A stretch of 64,000 nucleotides of DNA from Cellulomonas sp. Root485 (GTDB lineage: Bacteria; Actinomycetota; Actinomycetes; Actinomycetales; Cellulomonadaceae): contig NZ_LMFC01000005.1 of the NCBI RefSeq assembly GCF_001426705.1, positions 232,617-296,616 on the forward strand, written 5' to 3'. The position numbers and the translations under genes are program-made. The number at the start of each line of letters is the position of its first letter. Within the stretch, counting starts at the first letter, position 1. Below are positions 34,120-43,909 of this stretch, piece by piece. Under the pieces are notes generated by a model, which worked only from the letters and a program-made list of their open reading frames with translations, was not told the DNA's origin and did not search any database.

Positions 34120-34884
34120 TTATTGGTCCCGCAGCGCGTCCTTCCAGCCCTGTGAGTACGCCTCGGCGCTGCCCTGCGCGAACATGTCCTCGGCGCCGAG
34201 CCGGACGAGCGCCCGCGCCCCGGGTCCGTCGTCGTCGGTGACCAGGTGGCCGAGACCGCGGACGACGGCGAGCGGACGCCCCTCGGCCTTGCCCTTGACC
34301 AGCTCGCCGGCGGACGCGATCTCGTCGGCGACGGCGGCCTGCGTCATGACCAGCGGGCGGCCGAACGTGTCGACCTGACCGCGCAGGTCGTCGAGCACGA
34401 CGAGCCCGGCGGCGCCGATCGCGATGTCGGTGACGCCCTGCCGCCACGGCCGCCCGGCGGTGTCGGTGATGACGACGCCGATCCGGACGCCGAAGGCCGC
34501 GGAGAGCCCGGCCCGCAACGAGCGCGCGGACGCGTCCGGGTCGACCGGAAGCAGGAGCACGGTCCCCTCGGGGGTGTTCGACGCGTCGACGCCGGCGGCG
34601 GCCATGACGAGCCCGAGCCGGTTCTCGACGATCCGTGTGATCCCGGTCGAGTGTTCGCGGGTCGCGACGACGCGGACGGTCTCGTCGGTGATCGCCTGCT
34701 CGCGGTCGTCGGCGGAGATCACCCGACCCTCGGCCTTGGAGACGACCTTGCTGGTCAGCACGAGGACGTCACCGTCGACCAGCGGGTCGTCGCGGAGCAG
34801 CTCGGTGAGCAGCTCCACCAGGTCGTCGCCGGGTGCGATCTCGGGCAGCCCGTCGGGCGCCCAGACCTCCAGACGGGTGCTCAT
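34120..34884 (-). CDS. cofE: Coenzyme F420-0:L-glutamate ligase (stand-alone CofE)
   Basis: This 254-aa CofE-fold ligase has LTSKVVSKAEG (about 45-55), SNTPEGTVLLLP near the centre and VITDTAGRPWRQG (metal/GTP site). It adds glutamates to F420-0 using GTP. Unlike mycobacterial FbiB (about 450 aa) it has no C-terminal nitroreductase-like domain, the part that reduces dehydro-F420-0 in FbiB. The ATG overlaps the stop of the upstream LLM oxidoreductase gene by 4 bp, so an F420-using enzyme and an F420-making enzyme are co-translated. Confidence 0.92.
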   Translation of the reverse strand: MSTRLEVWAPDGLPEIAPGDDLVELLTELLRDDPLVDGDVLVLTSKVVSKAEGRVISADDREQAITDETVRVVATREHSTGITRIVENRLGLVMAAAGVDASNTPEGTVLLLPVDPDASARSLRAGLSAAFGVRIGVVITDTAGRPWRQGVTDIAIGAAGLVVLDDLRGQVDTFGRPLVMTQAAVADEIASAGELVKGKAEGRPLAVVRGLGHLVTDDDGPGARALVRLGAEDMFAQGSAEAYSQGWKDALRDQ

Positions 34885-35897
34885 CGCACCAGCTTGGGCA
34901 GCACGTCGGCCCCGAACGTCTCGATCCACTCGCGCTGGTTGCGCCCGACGTTGTGCAGGTAGATCCGGTCGAAGCCGAGGTCGACGTACTTCTGGATCTC
35001 GGCGCGGTGCTTGTCGGGGTCCGCGGAGATGACCATGCGGCCCTCGAAGTCCTCGGGGCGCACCAGCTTGGCCATCTGCTCGAAGTCGAACGGGGAGCGG
35101 ATGTCGGCCTTCGGGAACTTCATGCCGCCGTTGGGCCACTCGTGCATGGCGTGCGCGAGCGCGAGCTCGTCGGTCTCCGCCCAGGACATGTGCAGCTGGA
35201 GGACCTTCGGCATCGCGTCGGGGTCCTTGCCGGCCTCGCGAGCGCCCTCGTCGAACTTGCCGAACAGGCCGGAGATCTTCTCCAGCGGCGCGCCGACGGT
35301 GATGAGCCCGTCGGCCAGGCGGCCCGCGCGCTTGGCGGTCACCGGGCCGGCGGTCGCGACGAGGATCTCGGGAGCGACCTCGGGCATGGTCCACAGCCGG
35401 GTGGACTCGACCTTGTAGAACTGCCCGGCGTGCTTGACGTCCTTGCCGGCGATCGAGGCGGTGAACAGCTTCTTGATGATCTCGATGGCCTCGAACATGC
35501 GGTTGATCCGCTCGGGGGCCTCGGGCCAGTAGTTCGCCACGATGTGCTCGTTCAGCGCCTCGCCGGAGCCGAGCCCGAGCCAGTGCCGCCCGGGGTACAT
35601 CGCGGCGAGCGTGGCGGACGCCTGCGCGACCATCGCGGGGTGCCAGCGGAACGTCGGGGCGGTGACGCCGGGTCCGATGTCACCGGTGGTCCGCTCGCCG
35701 AGCGCGGTCAGCACGTTCCAGACGAACGCCGCCTGCCCCTGCGCGGGGACCCACGGCTGGTAGTGGTCGGCCGCCATCACGCCGGAGAACCCGTGGGCCT
35801 CCGCGTGGACGGACAGCTCGACCGCCTCGGTCGGGTGGAACTGCTCGAGCATCGCCGCGTACCCGACCGTGAGGCCGTTCGCCGTGACCTGTGCCAT
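34881..35897 (-). CDS. LLM-class F420-dependent oxidoreductase, G6PD family
   Basis: This 338-aa TIM-barrel LLM enzyme is close in layout to F420-dependent glucose-6-phosphate dehydrogenase: VGYAAMLEQFHP at the start, MAADHYQPW, LGLGSGEALNEH and VATAGPVTAKRAGRLADG. It fits the broader F420_G6P family (TIGR03557) better than authentic Fgd1, so the substrate is open. It probably generates or uses F420H2 in the cytosol. Coupling with cofE supports true F420 dependence. Confidence 0.88.
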   Translation of the reverse strand: MAQVTANGLTVGYAAMLEQFHPTEAVELSVHAEAHGFSGVMAADHYQPWVPAQGQAAFVWNVLTALGERTTGDIGPGVTAPTFRWHPAMVAQASATLAAMYPGRHWLGLGSGEALNEHIVANYWPEAPERINRMFEAIEIIKKLFTASIAGKDVKHAGQFYKVESTRLWTMPEVAPEILVATAGPVTAKRAGRLADGLITVGAPLEKISGLFGKFDEGAREAGKDPDAMPKVLQLHMSWAETDELALAHAMHEWPNGGMKFPKADIRSPFDFEQMAKLVRPEDFEGRMVISADPDKHRAEIQKYVDLGFDRIYLHNVGRNQREWIETFGADVLPKLVR

Positions 35898-35951
35898 CTA
35901 CTGACTCCTGTGAGCGCGGGGTCCGCGGTGCTCCGCGAGGTCGTCCCCGAA

Positions 35952-37271
35952 TCACCCTAACCGCGGGACCACGCCGGATGATCCCGGGAGCTCGGGCAGC
36001 GCGGGCCGGTACACCCAGGACTCGACGAGGAGCGCGAGCGGCGTGCCGGCCACCTCGGAGGCGCACGCCACGAACAGCTCGGTGCTGACGGTCCCGTGTC
36101 GGTACCGCGCGGCCCACGTCCGCAGGATGTCGAAGAAGAGGTCGTCCCCCACGGTCAGCCGCAGGGCGTGCAGCGTGAGCGCGCCGCGCTTGTAGAGCCG
36201 GTCGTCGAACATCGCGGCGGCCCCCGGGTCTCCGATGACGAGGTCCTGCGGCAGCAGGGACAGCCGCGCTCGCGCCGACCGCGCGAGGCGGTGGGCCGTC
36301 CAGCCGCCGGACCGCTCCGACCACAACCACTCGGCGTAGCAGGCGAAGCCCTCGTGCAACCAGATGTCCCGCCACTGCCCGACGGTCAGGCTGTTGCCGA
36401 ACCACTGGTGCGCGAGCTCGTGCGCCACCAGCCGCTCCGACCCGCGCCGCCCGTCCAGGTGGTTGGCCCCGAACACGGACAGTCCCTGGGCCTCCAGCGG
36501 GATCTCGAGCTCGTCGTCGGTGACGACGACCGTGTACGCGGCGGCGAAGGGGTACGGCCCGAACCGCTCCTCGAAGAGCGCCATCATGTCCGGCTGACGA
36601 CCCAGGTCGTGCTCGGCCGCTGCCAGCAGCCGTGGGGGGACGAGCAGCTGGGTGCCGTGCAGCAGGCGCTGGTAGCGCCCGATCTGCAGCGTGGCGAGGT
36701 ACGGCGCCATGGGCTCGGCCTGCTCGTAGGCCCACCGGACCCGCCCGGCCCGGGGTGTGCGCGAGACCAGCCGGCCGTTGGCGAGCACCTCGTACCCGGC
36801 CTCCGCGGTCACGACGACGGAGAAGGCCGCCTTGTCCGCGGGACTGTCGTGGCACGGGAACCACGTGGGCGCACCGTCGGGCTGGCCGGCCACGATGAGC
36901 CCGTCCTCCAGCTCCTCCCAGCCGACCTCGCCCCACGGTCCGCGCACGGGCCGCGGCTGCCCGCCGTAGCGCACCTCGATGAGCAGGCTGGTTCCCGCGA
37001 GCACCTCCCGGCCGAGCCGGACGGTGAGCCGGCCGTCGCGGAGCGCCCACCGCTCGGGTCGCTTCCCGCCGACGAGCACCTGGCTCACCCGCAGGCCGTG
37101 CAGGGACAGCGCGAACCGGTCCAGGGTGCGGGACGCGCGCGCGTGGACGACGGCGCGGGCGTCGAGCCGGTTCGTGGCCACCCGGTAGTCGAGCTCGAGC
37201 TCGTACCGGTCCACCGAGAGGCCACCGTCGGGGCGACCGGGCAGGTACGGGTCCTCGGGCGGCTGCGTCAC
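35952..37271 (-). CDS. M1-family zinc metallopeptidase
   Basis: This 439-aa gluzincin has HELAHQWFGN with a third ligand Glu 19 residues after the second His (LHEGFACYAEW). The N-terminal beta-rich M1 domain (about 15-200) is present. The long C-terminal domain of PepN-type aminopeptidases is missing, giving the short M1 form common in actinomycetes. The aminopeptidase GAMEN-type exopeptidase loop is diverged (EAQGLSVFG region), so endopeptidase or altered specificity is possible. There is no signal peptide, so it is likely cytosolic. The GTG at 37271 overlaps the stop of the NRPS gene by 4 bp. Confidence 0.87.
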   Translation of the reverse strand: MTQPPEDPYLPGRPDGGLSVDRYELELDYRVATNRLDARAVVHARASRTLDRFALSLHGLRVSQVLVGGKRPERWALRDGRLTVRLGREVLAGTSLLIEVRYGGQPRPVRGPWGEVGWEELEDGLIVAGQPDGAPTWFPCHDSPADKAAFSVVVTAEAGYEVLANGRLVSRTPRAGRVRWAYEQAEPMAPYLATLQIGRYQRLLHGTQLLVPPRLLAAAEHDLGRQPDMMALFEERFGPYPFAAAYTVVVTDDELEIPLEAQGLSVFGANHLDGRRGSERLVAHELAHQWFGNSLTVGQWRDIWLHEGFACYAEWLWSERSGGWTAHRLARSARARLSLLPQDLVIGDPGAAAMFDDRLYKRGALTLHALRLTVGDDLFFDILRTWAARYRHGTVSTELFVACASEVAGTPLALLVESWVYRPALPELPGSSGVVPRLG

Positions 37272-40200
37272 GCCGGGGACACCGGGTTGCCCGTCCAGCG
37301 TGACCCGGCGGGGATGGTGTCGCCGCGCAGCACGAGCGACGCCGGCCCGACGCGGGCGCCGTCGTCGAGGCTCGCCGCAGGCAGCACCACGCCGTGCGGG
37401 CCGAGGCTCGCACCTCGACCGAGCTCGACGGTGTCCATGCTCATGACCCGATCATGGAACAAGTGTGTCTGCAGCACGCACCCACGGTTCACGGTGGCAG
37501 CGTCGCCGAGCGTCACCAGGTCGGCCTCGGGCAGCCAGTAGGTCTCGCACCAGACCCCGCGGCCGATGCGGGCTCCGAGAGTCCGCAGCCACACGGTCAG
37601 CGCCGGCGAGCCGTTCGTGGCAGGTCCCAGCCACGGGACGGCGACCACCTCGAGGAACGTGTCGGCGAGCTCGTTGCGCCAGACGAACGAGCTCCACAGC
37701 GGGTGGTCGCCGGGTCGGAGCCGGCCGACGAGCAACCACTTCGCCGCCGTGGCGAGCACGCACGCGGCGGCCGCGGCCGCCAGCACGACCAGCGCGGAGA
37801 GCGCCGCGGCGGTCCCGAGCCCCCACGCGTCGAGCGCGGCCTGCAGGGCCAGGAGCACCACCACGCCGAGCCCGAACGTGCAGATCACGGGCACGATCCG
37901 GCAGAGCTCGACGAGCGCGCGGGCCATCCGCAGCCGCGTCGGGGGCGCGAACGTGCGGGCGTCGTCGGACTCCCCCGCCACCCGGCGCAGCCGCACCGGC
38001 GGCGAGCCCAGCCAGCTGGTACCCGCCCGAGCGTCCTCCGGGGTCGCCGACAGCACGGCCACGAGCCCGCGCTTGGGCACCGTGCGGCCGGGCGCGATCA
38101 TCCCCGAGTTGCCCAGGAACGCGCGCTTGCCCACCTTGCTGCGCTCGACGCGCAGCCAGCCGTGCCCGAGCTCGTAGGAGCCGATGAGGGTGTCGTCGGC
38201 GAGGAACGCCCCGTCGCCGACGGTGGTGAGGGTGGGCAGCATGAGGGCGGTCGACGCCTCCACGTCCTTGCCGATGTCCGCCCCGAGCGCCCGCAGCCAC
38301 ACCGGGGTCGCCGTGCTCGAGTAGAGCGGGAACAGCGTGGTGCGCGCGTCGTCCATCAGCCGCAAGGTCGCCCAGACCTGCCAGCCCGCCCGGCTGCGCA
38401 CCGCGTGGTACCCCTCGCGGAAGCCCAGCCCGAGCAGCCGCACCGACACGAGCGTGACCACGGCGAGCACGAGGACCATCGTGATCGCCCCGAGCGGGAC
38501 CGCCCGCAGCGCGTCGAGCGCAGCCTCGGACCACGTCGTCGCGTCCCGCAGCCCGACCCCGACCACCACCAGCCCGCATGCCGCGGCGACCACGGGCAGC
38601 GCGGCCAGCGCCGCGGCCGTCGCGCCGTACGCGGCCACCCAGCGGCCGCCGCGGGGCGCCTTGTCGCGCGGCCAGTGCCGCCGCGCCGGCCCGTCGAACA
38701 CCGCGGGCGACCCCACCCACAGCTCGCCCGGCGGCACGGAGTCGAGCACCGCGGACCCGGGCGCGACCTCGGCCCAGGCACCGACGCGGGTGCCGGGTGC
38801 GAGCGTGCTGCGGGTCCCGACAGTGGCGCGCTTGTCGATCCGCACGCGCCCCACCCGCAGCACGTCCCCGTCCAGCCAGTGCCCGCGCAGGTCGACCTCC
38901 GGCTCGACCGCGCACCCGTTGCCGAGCGTCAGCAGCCCGGTCACGGGAGGCAACGCGTGCAGGTCGACGTCGCGTCCGATGGTCGCGCCGAGCGCTCGCG
39001 CGTACTGCGGGGTCCAGGGCGCGCACGACAGGTTCTCGGCGCCCGCCGCGGCCGCCCACGACTCGGTGAACCAGAGCCGCAGGTGCACGGACCCGCCGCG
39101 CGGGTACCGGCCGGGCACGAGTCCGCGCAGCAGCGTCCGGGCGACGATCACGGTGGTCCCCATGCGCCCGAGCGGGCTGATGAGCACCAGCCACCCGAGC
39201 GCCACCCACCACCAGACGCCGGGCACGACGGGCACCCAGGGAGCGCCGGTCGTCGCGACGAGCACGGCGTCGGCGGCCAGCAGCCACGTCAGCCACCGCA
39301 GCCCGACGAGGGCAGCGAGCGGGAGCCCCAGCACGGTCTGGATCACCTGCGCCCGGAGCGGGGTGGGCGCGACCACGCGCGCCTCGGCCACGACCGTCGG
39401 CTCGAACTCGTCCAGTCGACGTGCCAGGTCCCCGATCCGCGGGTACTCGTAGACGTCGGCGACGGTCACGGTCGGAAACCTCGCACGCAGCGCGCTGACC
39501 AGCTGCGCCGCGACCAGGCTCCCGCCACCGGACGCGAAGAAGTCGTCGCGCGGACCGGCCACGGCCACCCCGAGGGCGGCGGTCCACCGTTCCGCCACCC
39601 ACTCGCCGGTCGGCGTCAGTCCGACCGCGGGTGCGGACTCCTCGTCGGGACGCGCGAGCGGCCAGGGCAGCGCGTCGCGGTCGACCTTCCCCGACCCGCG
39701 GGTCGGGATGGAGTCCACCGGGGCGAGCAGCGGGACCAGAGCCGCCGGCAGCGTGCCGGTGAGGCGGTGCCGAGCGTCGGCCAGGTCCAGCTCGACCCCG
39801 GGCTCGGGCACGAGGTAGCCGACGAGGACCGACGTGCCCGCCGGCGTCCGCCGGACCGCGGCCGCAGCTCCCGCGACGCCGGGGAGCCCGAGCAGCGCGG
39901 AGTCGACCTCGCCCAGCTCAATGCGCCGGCCGCCGACCTTGACCTGGTCGTCGGCCCGCCCGACGAAGACCAGCCCCTCGGGCTCGTACCGCACGAGGTC
40001 GCCGCTGCGGTACGCCCGCTCCCAGCCGAGGCCGTCGGCCGGCGCGTACTTCTCGGCGTCCTTGGCCGGGTCGAGGTACCGCGCGAGGCCGACGCCGCCG
40101 ATGATCAGCTCGCCCAGGCCACCCTCCTCGACCGGCGACCCGTCGGGCGCGACGACCGCGAGGTCCCACCCGTCGAGCGCGTGCCCGATCCGGACGGGCC

Positions 40201-41107
40201 CGTCACCCGTCAGCAACGCCGCGCACGCGACGACGGTCGCCTCGGTGGGTCCGTAGGTGTTCCAGACCTCCCGCCCGTCCCCCACGAGCCGCGCCACGAG
40301 CTCGGGCGGGCACGCCTCGCCGCCGAAGATGAGCAACCGGACGCCGGCCAGCTCCTCGGCGCGCCACAGCCCCGCCAGGGTCGGCACGGTGGAGATGACG
40401 GTGATGCCCTGCGCGACGAGCCACGGGCCGAGGTCCATGCCGGTGCGCACGAGGGCGCGCGGCGCCGGGACGAGGCAGGCGCCGTGCCCCCACGCGAGCC
40501 ACATCTCCTCGCAGCTCGCGTCGAACGCCACGGAGAGACCGGCCAGCACCCGGTCACCGGGGCCGAGCGGTGACCGCTGGAGGAAGAGTCGGGCCTCGGC
40601 GTCCACGAACGCGGCCGCCGACCGGTGCGTGACCGCGACGCCCTTGGGTGCGCCCGTGGAGCCCGACGTGAAGATGATCCAGGCGTCGTCGTCGACCGTC
40701 GGGCGACGCGGTTCCGCGGCGCGTCGCAGCCCGGCCAGGTCGCCCTCGGTGAGCACCCGCGCCACGCCGGCCTCGCGGAACACCGTCTGCGCGCGCTCGT
40801 CGGGGTCGTCCACGTCCACCGGGACGTACGCGGCGCCGGCGGCGAGCACCGCGAGAATCGCGGTGTACAGCTCGGCCGTCCCCGACGGGATTCGCACCCC
40901 GACGCGGTCGCCGGGTCCGATGCCCGCACCGGCCAAGCCCGCTGCGGCGGCTCGGACCGCCACCAGCAGCTCGCCGTACGTCAGGACGGTGCTGCCGTCG
41001 TCGATCGCGGGGGCATCTGGGTGCGCGCGGGCGGTCGCCTCGAGGACGTCGACGAGGGTGCGTGGGTCGGGCGCGAGGTCGGACCGGAGGAACCCCTCGG
41101 CCGCCAT
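37268..41107 (-). CDS. Pls/PosA-family single-module NRPS with C-terminal acyltransferase-like membrane region
   Basis: This 1,279-aa protein has an adenylation domain (about 15-490) with A3 IIFTSGSTGAPKG, A5 NTYGPTEA, A7 YRSGDLVRY and A10 SGKVDRDALP. A carrier protein follows, with the phosphopantetheine Ser at about residue 530 (GGGSL). No condensation or thioesterase domain is present. The remainder (about 590-1279) is the TIGR02353-type terminal region: about six membrane helices interleaved with three left-handed beta-helix (hexapeptide acyltransferase-like) blocks. This is the layout of the epsilon-polylysine synthetase Pls and its relatives, which join one amino acid or diamine into isopeptides at the membrane. 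The amino acid activated was not deduced. An overlapping M1 peptidase gene follows. Confidence 0.9.
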   Translation of the reverse strand: MAAEGFLRSDLAPDPRTLVDVLEATARAHPDAPAIDDGSTVLTYGELLVAVRAAAAGLAGAGIGPGDRVGVRIPSGTAELYTAILAVLAAGAAYVPVDVDDPDERAQTVFREAGVARVLTEGDLAGLRRAAEPRRPTVDDDAWIIFTSGSTGAPKGVAVTHRSAAAFVDAEARLFLQRSPLGPGDRVLAGLSVAFDASCEEMWLAWGHGACLVPAPRALVRTGMDLGPWLVAQGITVISTVPTLAGLWRAEELAGVRLLIFGGEACPPELVARLVGDGREVWNTYGPTEATVVACAALLTGDGPVRIGHALDGWDLAVVAPDGSPVEEGGLGELIIGGVGLARYLDPAKDAEKYAPADGLGWERAYRSGDLVRYEPEGLVFVGRADDQVKVGGRRIELGEVDSALLGLPGVAGAAAAVRRTPAGTSVLVGYLVPEPGVELDLADARHRLTGTLPAALVPLLAPVDSIPTRGSGKVDRDALPWPLARPDEESAPAVGLTPTGEWVAERWTAALGVAVAGPRDDFFASGGGSLVAAQLVSALRARFPTVTVADVYEYPRIGDLARRLDEFEPTVVAEARVVAPTPLRAQVIQTVLGLPLAALVGLRWLTWLLAADAVLVATTGAPWVPVVPGVWWWVALGWLVLISPLGRMGTTVIVARTLLRGLVPGRYPRGGSVHLRLWFTESWAAAAGAENLSCAPWTPQYARALGATIGRDVDLHALPPVTGLLTLGNGCAVEPEVDLRGHWLDGDVLRVGRVRIDKRATVGTRSTLAPGTRVGAWAEVAPGSAVLDSVPPGELWVGSPAVFDGPARRHWPRDKAPRGGRWVAAYGATAAALAALPVVAAACGLVVVGVGLRDATTWSEAALDALRAVPLGAITMVLVLAVVTLVSVRLLGLGFREGYHAVRSRAGWQVWATLRLMDDARTTLFPLYSSTATPVWLRALGADIGKDVEASTALMLPTLTTVGDGAFLADDTLIGSYELGHGWLRVERSKVGKRAFLGNSGMIAPGRTVPKRGLVAVLSATPEDARAGTSWLGSPPVRLRRVAGESDDARTFAPPTRLRMARALVELCRIVPVICTFGLGVVVLLALQAALDAWGLGTAAALSALVVLAAAAAACVLATAAKWLLVGRLRPGDHPLWSSFVWRNELADTFLEVVAVPWLGPATNGSPALTVWLRTLGARIGRGVWCETYWLPEADLVTLGDAATVNRGCVLQTHLFHDRVMSMDTVELGRGASLGPHGVVLPAASLDDGARVGPASLVLRGDTIPAGSRWTGNPVSPA

Positions 41108-41280
41108 CGCCAGCCTCCCCGTCCGCTCGTCTCCCCCCGATCATGCGCTCACGACCCGGCGACTGGCGATCCTTGCACCCGGGCCACGCCGGACCGCGCG
41201 ATGTCCGCCCCCGTTCACGCAGTGTTCGCCTGATCGTCGACGGAGCCCCGACGCCCGCCGATCTGGGAAGATGTCGACCC

Positions 41281-43908
41281 ATGAGCTCCGAGTCCCCGCA
41301 CACGCCCGACGCACCCCTGACCACCACGGGCACGCGGCAGGTACCGGACCGGGTCTCCCTGGACGGTGTCGAGACCCGCTGGGACGACGCGTGGACCGCC
41401 CAGGACCTGTACGCGTTCGACCGCACGGCCACCCGCGAGCAGGTCTACTCGATCGACACGCCTCCCCCGACGGTCTCCGGGTCGCTGCACGTGGGCCACG
41501 TGTTCTCCTACACGCACACCGACGTGGTCGCCCGGTTCCAGCGCATGCGCGGCCGCGAGGTCTTCTACCCGATGGGCTGGGACGACAACGGCCTGCCCAC
41601 CGAGCGCCGCGTGCAGAACTACTACGGCGTGCGCTGCGACCCGTCGCTGCCGTACGACACCGACTTCACGCCGCCGTTCGAGGGCGGCGAGGGCAAGTCC
41701 GGTCCGCAGGTGCCGGTGAGCCGCAAGAACTTCGTCGAGCTGTGCGAGCGCCTGACGGTCGAGGACGAGCGGCTGTTCGAGGCCCTGTGGCGTCGGCTCG
41801 GGCTCTCGGTCGACTGGTCGCGGACCTACCAGACGGTCTCCGCGGAGTCCCGCGCCGTCGCGCAGCAGGCGTTCCTGCGCAACCTCGCGCGCGGCGAGGC
41901 GTACCAGGCCGAGGCGCCCGGGCTGTGGGACGTGACGTTCCAGACGGCGGTCGCCCAGGCCGAGCTCGAGGCGCGTGACTACCCCGGCGCCTTCCACAGG
42001 GTCGCGTTCCACGGTGCGGACGGCCCGGTCTACATCGAGACGACGCGCCCCGAGCTGCTGCCTGCCTGCGTGGCCCTCATCGCGCACCCCGACGACGAGC
42101 GCTACCAGCACCTGTTCGGCACGACGGTCCGCTCCCCGCTGTTCGACGTCGAGATCCCGGTCCTGGCGCACACCCTGGCCGAGCCCGACAAGGGCGCCGG
42201 CATCGCGATGTGCTGCACGTTCGGCGACCTCACCGACGTGCAGTGGTGGCGCGAGCTCCAGCTGCCGACGCGGTCCGTGGTGGGCCGCGACGGCCGCATC
42301 CTGCGCGAGACGCCCGAGTGGCTTGGCTCCGAGGAAGCACGCGCCCGCTACGAGGAGCTCGCCGGCAAGACCACGTTCTCGGCACGCGAGGCCGTCGTCG
42401 CCGGGCTGCGCGAGACGGGCGACCTCGACGGCGAGCCGGTGAACACCCAGCGCAAGGCGAACTTCTACGAGAAGGGCGACAAGCCCCTCGAGATCGTCAC
42501 CAGCCGCCAGTGGTACATCCGCAACGGCGGTCGCGACGAGAGCCTGCGCGACGCGCTGCTGGCCCGCGGCGCGGAGCTGGGGTTCAACCCCGACTTCATG
42601 AAGGTCCGGTACGAGAACTGGGTCAGCGGCCTCAACGGCGACTGGCTGGTGTCGCGGCAGCGCTTCTTCGGCGTGCCCTTCCCGGTCTGGTACCCGCTGG
42701 ACCAGGACGGCGAGCCGCTGCACGACAAGCCTCTGCTGCCGACCGAGGACCAGCTGCCCATCGACCCGTCCTCCGACGTGCCGGAGGGCTACACCGCCGA
42801 CCAGCGCGGCGTCCCCGGCGGGTTCGTCGCCGACCCCGACATCATGGACACGTGGGCCACCAGCTCGCTGACCCCGCAGATCGTCGGCGGCTGGCGCACG
42901 GACCCCGACCTGTTCAGCCGCGTGTTCCCCATGGACCTGCGCCCCCAGGGTCAGGACATCATCCGCACCTGGCTGTTCTCCACGGTGGTCCGTTCGCACC
43001 TGGAGCACGGCTCGCTGCCGTGGTCGTCGGCGGCGATCAGCGGCTGGATCCTCGACCCCGACCGCAAGAAGATGTCGAAGTCCAAGGGCAACGTGGTCAC
43101 CCCGATAGGCCTGCTCGAGGAGCACGGGTCCGACGCGGTCCGGTACTGGGCCGCCTCGGCGCGCCTCGGCACGGACGCCGCCTTCGAGATCGGGCAGATG
43201 AAGATCGGCCGCCGCCTGGCCATCAAGGTGCTCAACGCCTCGAAGTTCGCGCTCTCGTTCGGTGCCGCCGACGAGCCGCTGTCGCTCGACCCAGCGCTCG
43301 TCACCTCCGAGATCGACCGCGCGATGCTGGCCGGCCTGGCGGACGTCGTCGACAAGGCGACAGCAGCACTGCTCGCGTACGACCACACGCGTGCCCTGGA
43401 GCTGTCCGAGACGTTCTTCTGGACGTTCTGCGACGACTACCTGGAGCTCGTCAAGGATCGCGCCTACGGCGACCCGTCCCCGGAGACCGTCTCCGCCCGC
43501 GCAGCCCTGGCCATCGCCCTCGACGTGCTGCTCCGGCTGTTCGCCCCGGTGCTGCCGTTCGCGACGGAGGAGGTCTGGTCGTGGTGGCGCGAGGGTTCGG
43601 TCCACCGCGCCCCGTGGCCCACCGCCGAGCCGCTGCGCACGTCCGCGGACCCGGCGGTCGTCTCGGCAGCGGGCTCGGCGCTCGCTGCGCTGCGCAAGGT
43701 GAAGTCCGAGGCGAAGCTGCCGCTGCGCACGGAGATCACCGCGGTCGAGCTCGTCGTGCCCGCCACCATGCGACCGGGCGTCGAGTCGGCGCTCGACGAC
43801 ATCCGGGCGGCCGGCCGGGTCACCGGGACGCTGACGCTCGTGGACGGTGACGGGGAGACGTGCGTGGCACGCGACGCCGTGCTGGTCCCGCCGGCTCCGA
43901 AGGCCTGA
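41281..43908 (+). CDS. valS: Valyl-tRNA synthetase
   Basis: This 875-aa class Ia synthetase has HVGH (HIGH motif, 70-73) and KMSKS (597-601), a CP1 editing domain between them (TTRPELLPACVALIAHPDD), and a C-terminal anticodon-binding domain (about 680-800). It charges tRNA-Val and hydrolyses mischarged Thr. The form without a long N-terminal extension and with FNPDFMKVRYENWVSGL is common in actinomycetes. I chose the ATG at 41281; the frame is open for 73 codons upstream without similarity. The divergent 173-bp space to the NRPS gene shows no T-box that I could recognise. The acyl-CoA ligase follows 1 bp later. Confidence 0.95.
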   Translation: MSSESPHTPDAPLTTTGTRQVPDRVSLDGVETRWDDAWTAQDLYAFDRTATREQVYSIDTPPPTVSGSLHVGHVFSYTHTDVVARFQRMRGREVFYPMGWDDNGLPTERRVQNYYGVRCDPSLPYDTDFTPPFEGGEGKSGPQVPVSRKNFVELCERLTVEDERLFEALWRRLGLSVDWSRTYQTVSAESRAVAQQAFLRNLARGEAYQAEAPGLWDVTFQTAVAQAELEARDYPGAFHRVAFHGADGPVYIETTRPELLPACVALIAHPDDERYQHLFGTTVRSPLFDVEIPVLAHTLAEPDKGAGIAMCCTFGDLTDVQWWRELQLPTRSVVGRDGRILRETPEWLGSEEARARYEELAGKTTFSAREAVVAGLRETGDLDGEPVNTQRKANFYEKGDKPLEIVTSRQWYIRNGGRDESLRDALLARGAELGFNPDFMKVRYENWVSGLNGDWLVSRQRFFGVPFPVWYPLDQDGEPLHDKPLLPTEDQLPIDPSSDVPEGYTADQRGVPGGFVADPDIMDTWATSSLTPQIVGGWRTDPDLFSRVFPMDLRPQGQDIIRTWLFSTVVRSHLEHGSLPWSSAAISGWILDPDRKKMSKSKGNVVTPIGLLEEHGSDAVRYWAASARLGTDAAFEIGQMKIGRRLAIKVLNASKFALSFGAADEPLSLDPALVTSEIDRAMLAGLADVVDKATAALLAYDHTRALELSETFFWTFCDDYLELVKDRAYGDPSPETVSARAALAIALDVLLRLFAPVLPFATEEVWSWWREGSVHRAPWPTAEPLRTSADPAVVSAAGSALAALRKVKSEAKLPLRTEITAVELVVPATMRPGVESALDDIRAAGRVTGTLTLVDGDGETCVARDAVLVPPAPKA

Positions 43909-43909
43909 C

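Noticed and set aside
41108..41280. T-box leader for valS
   Set aside because: No T-box core motif or paired antiterminator was visible in the 173-bp region.
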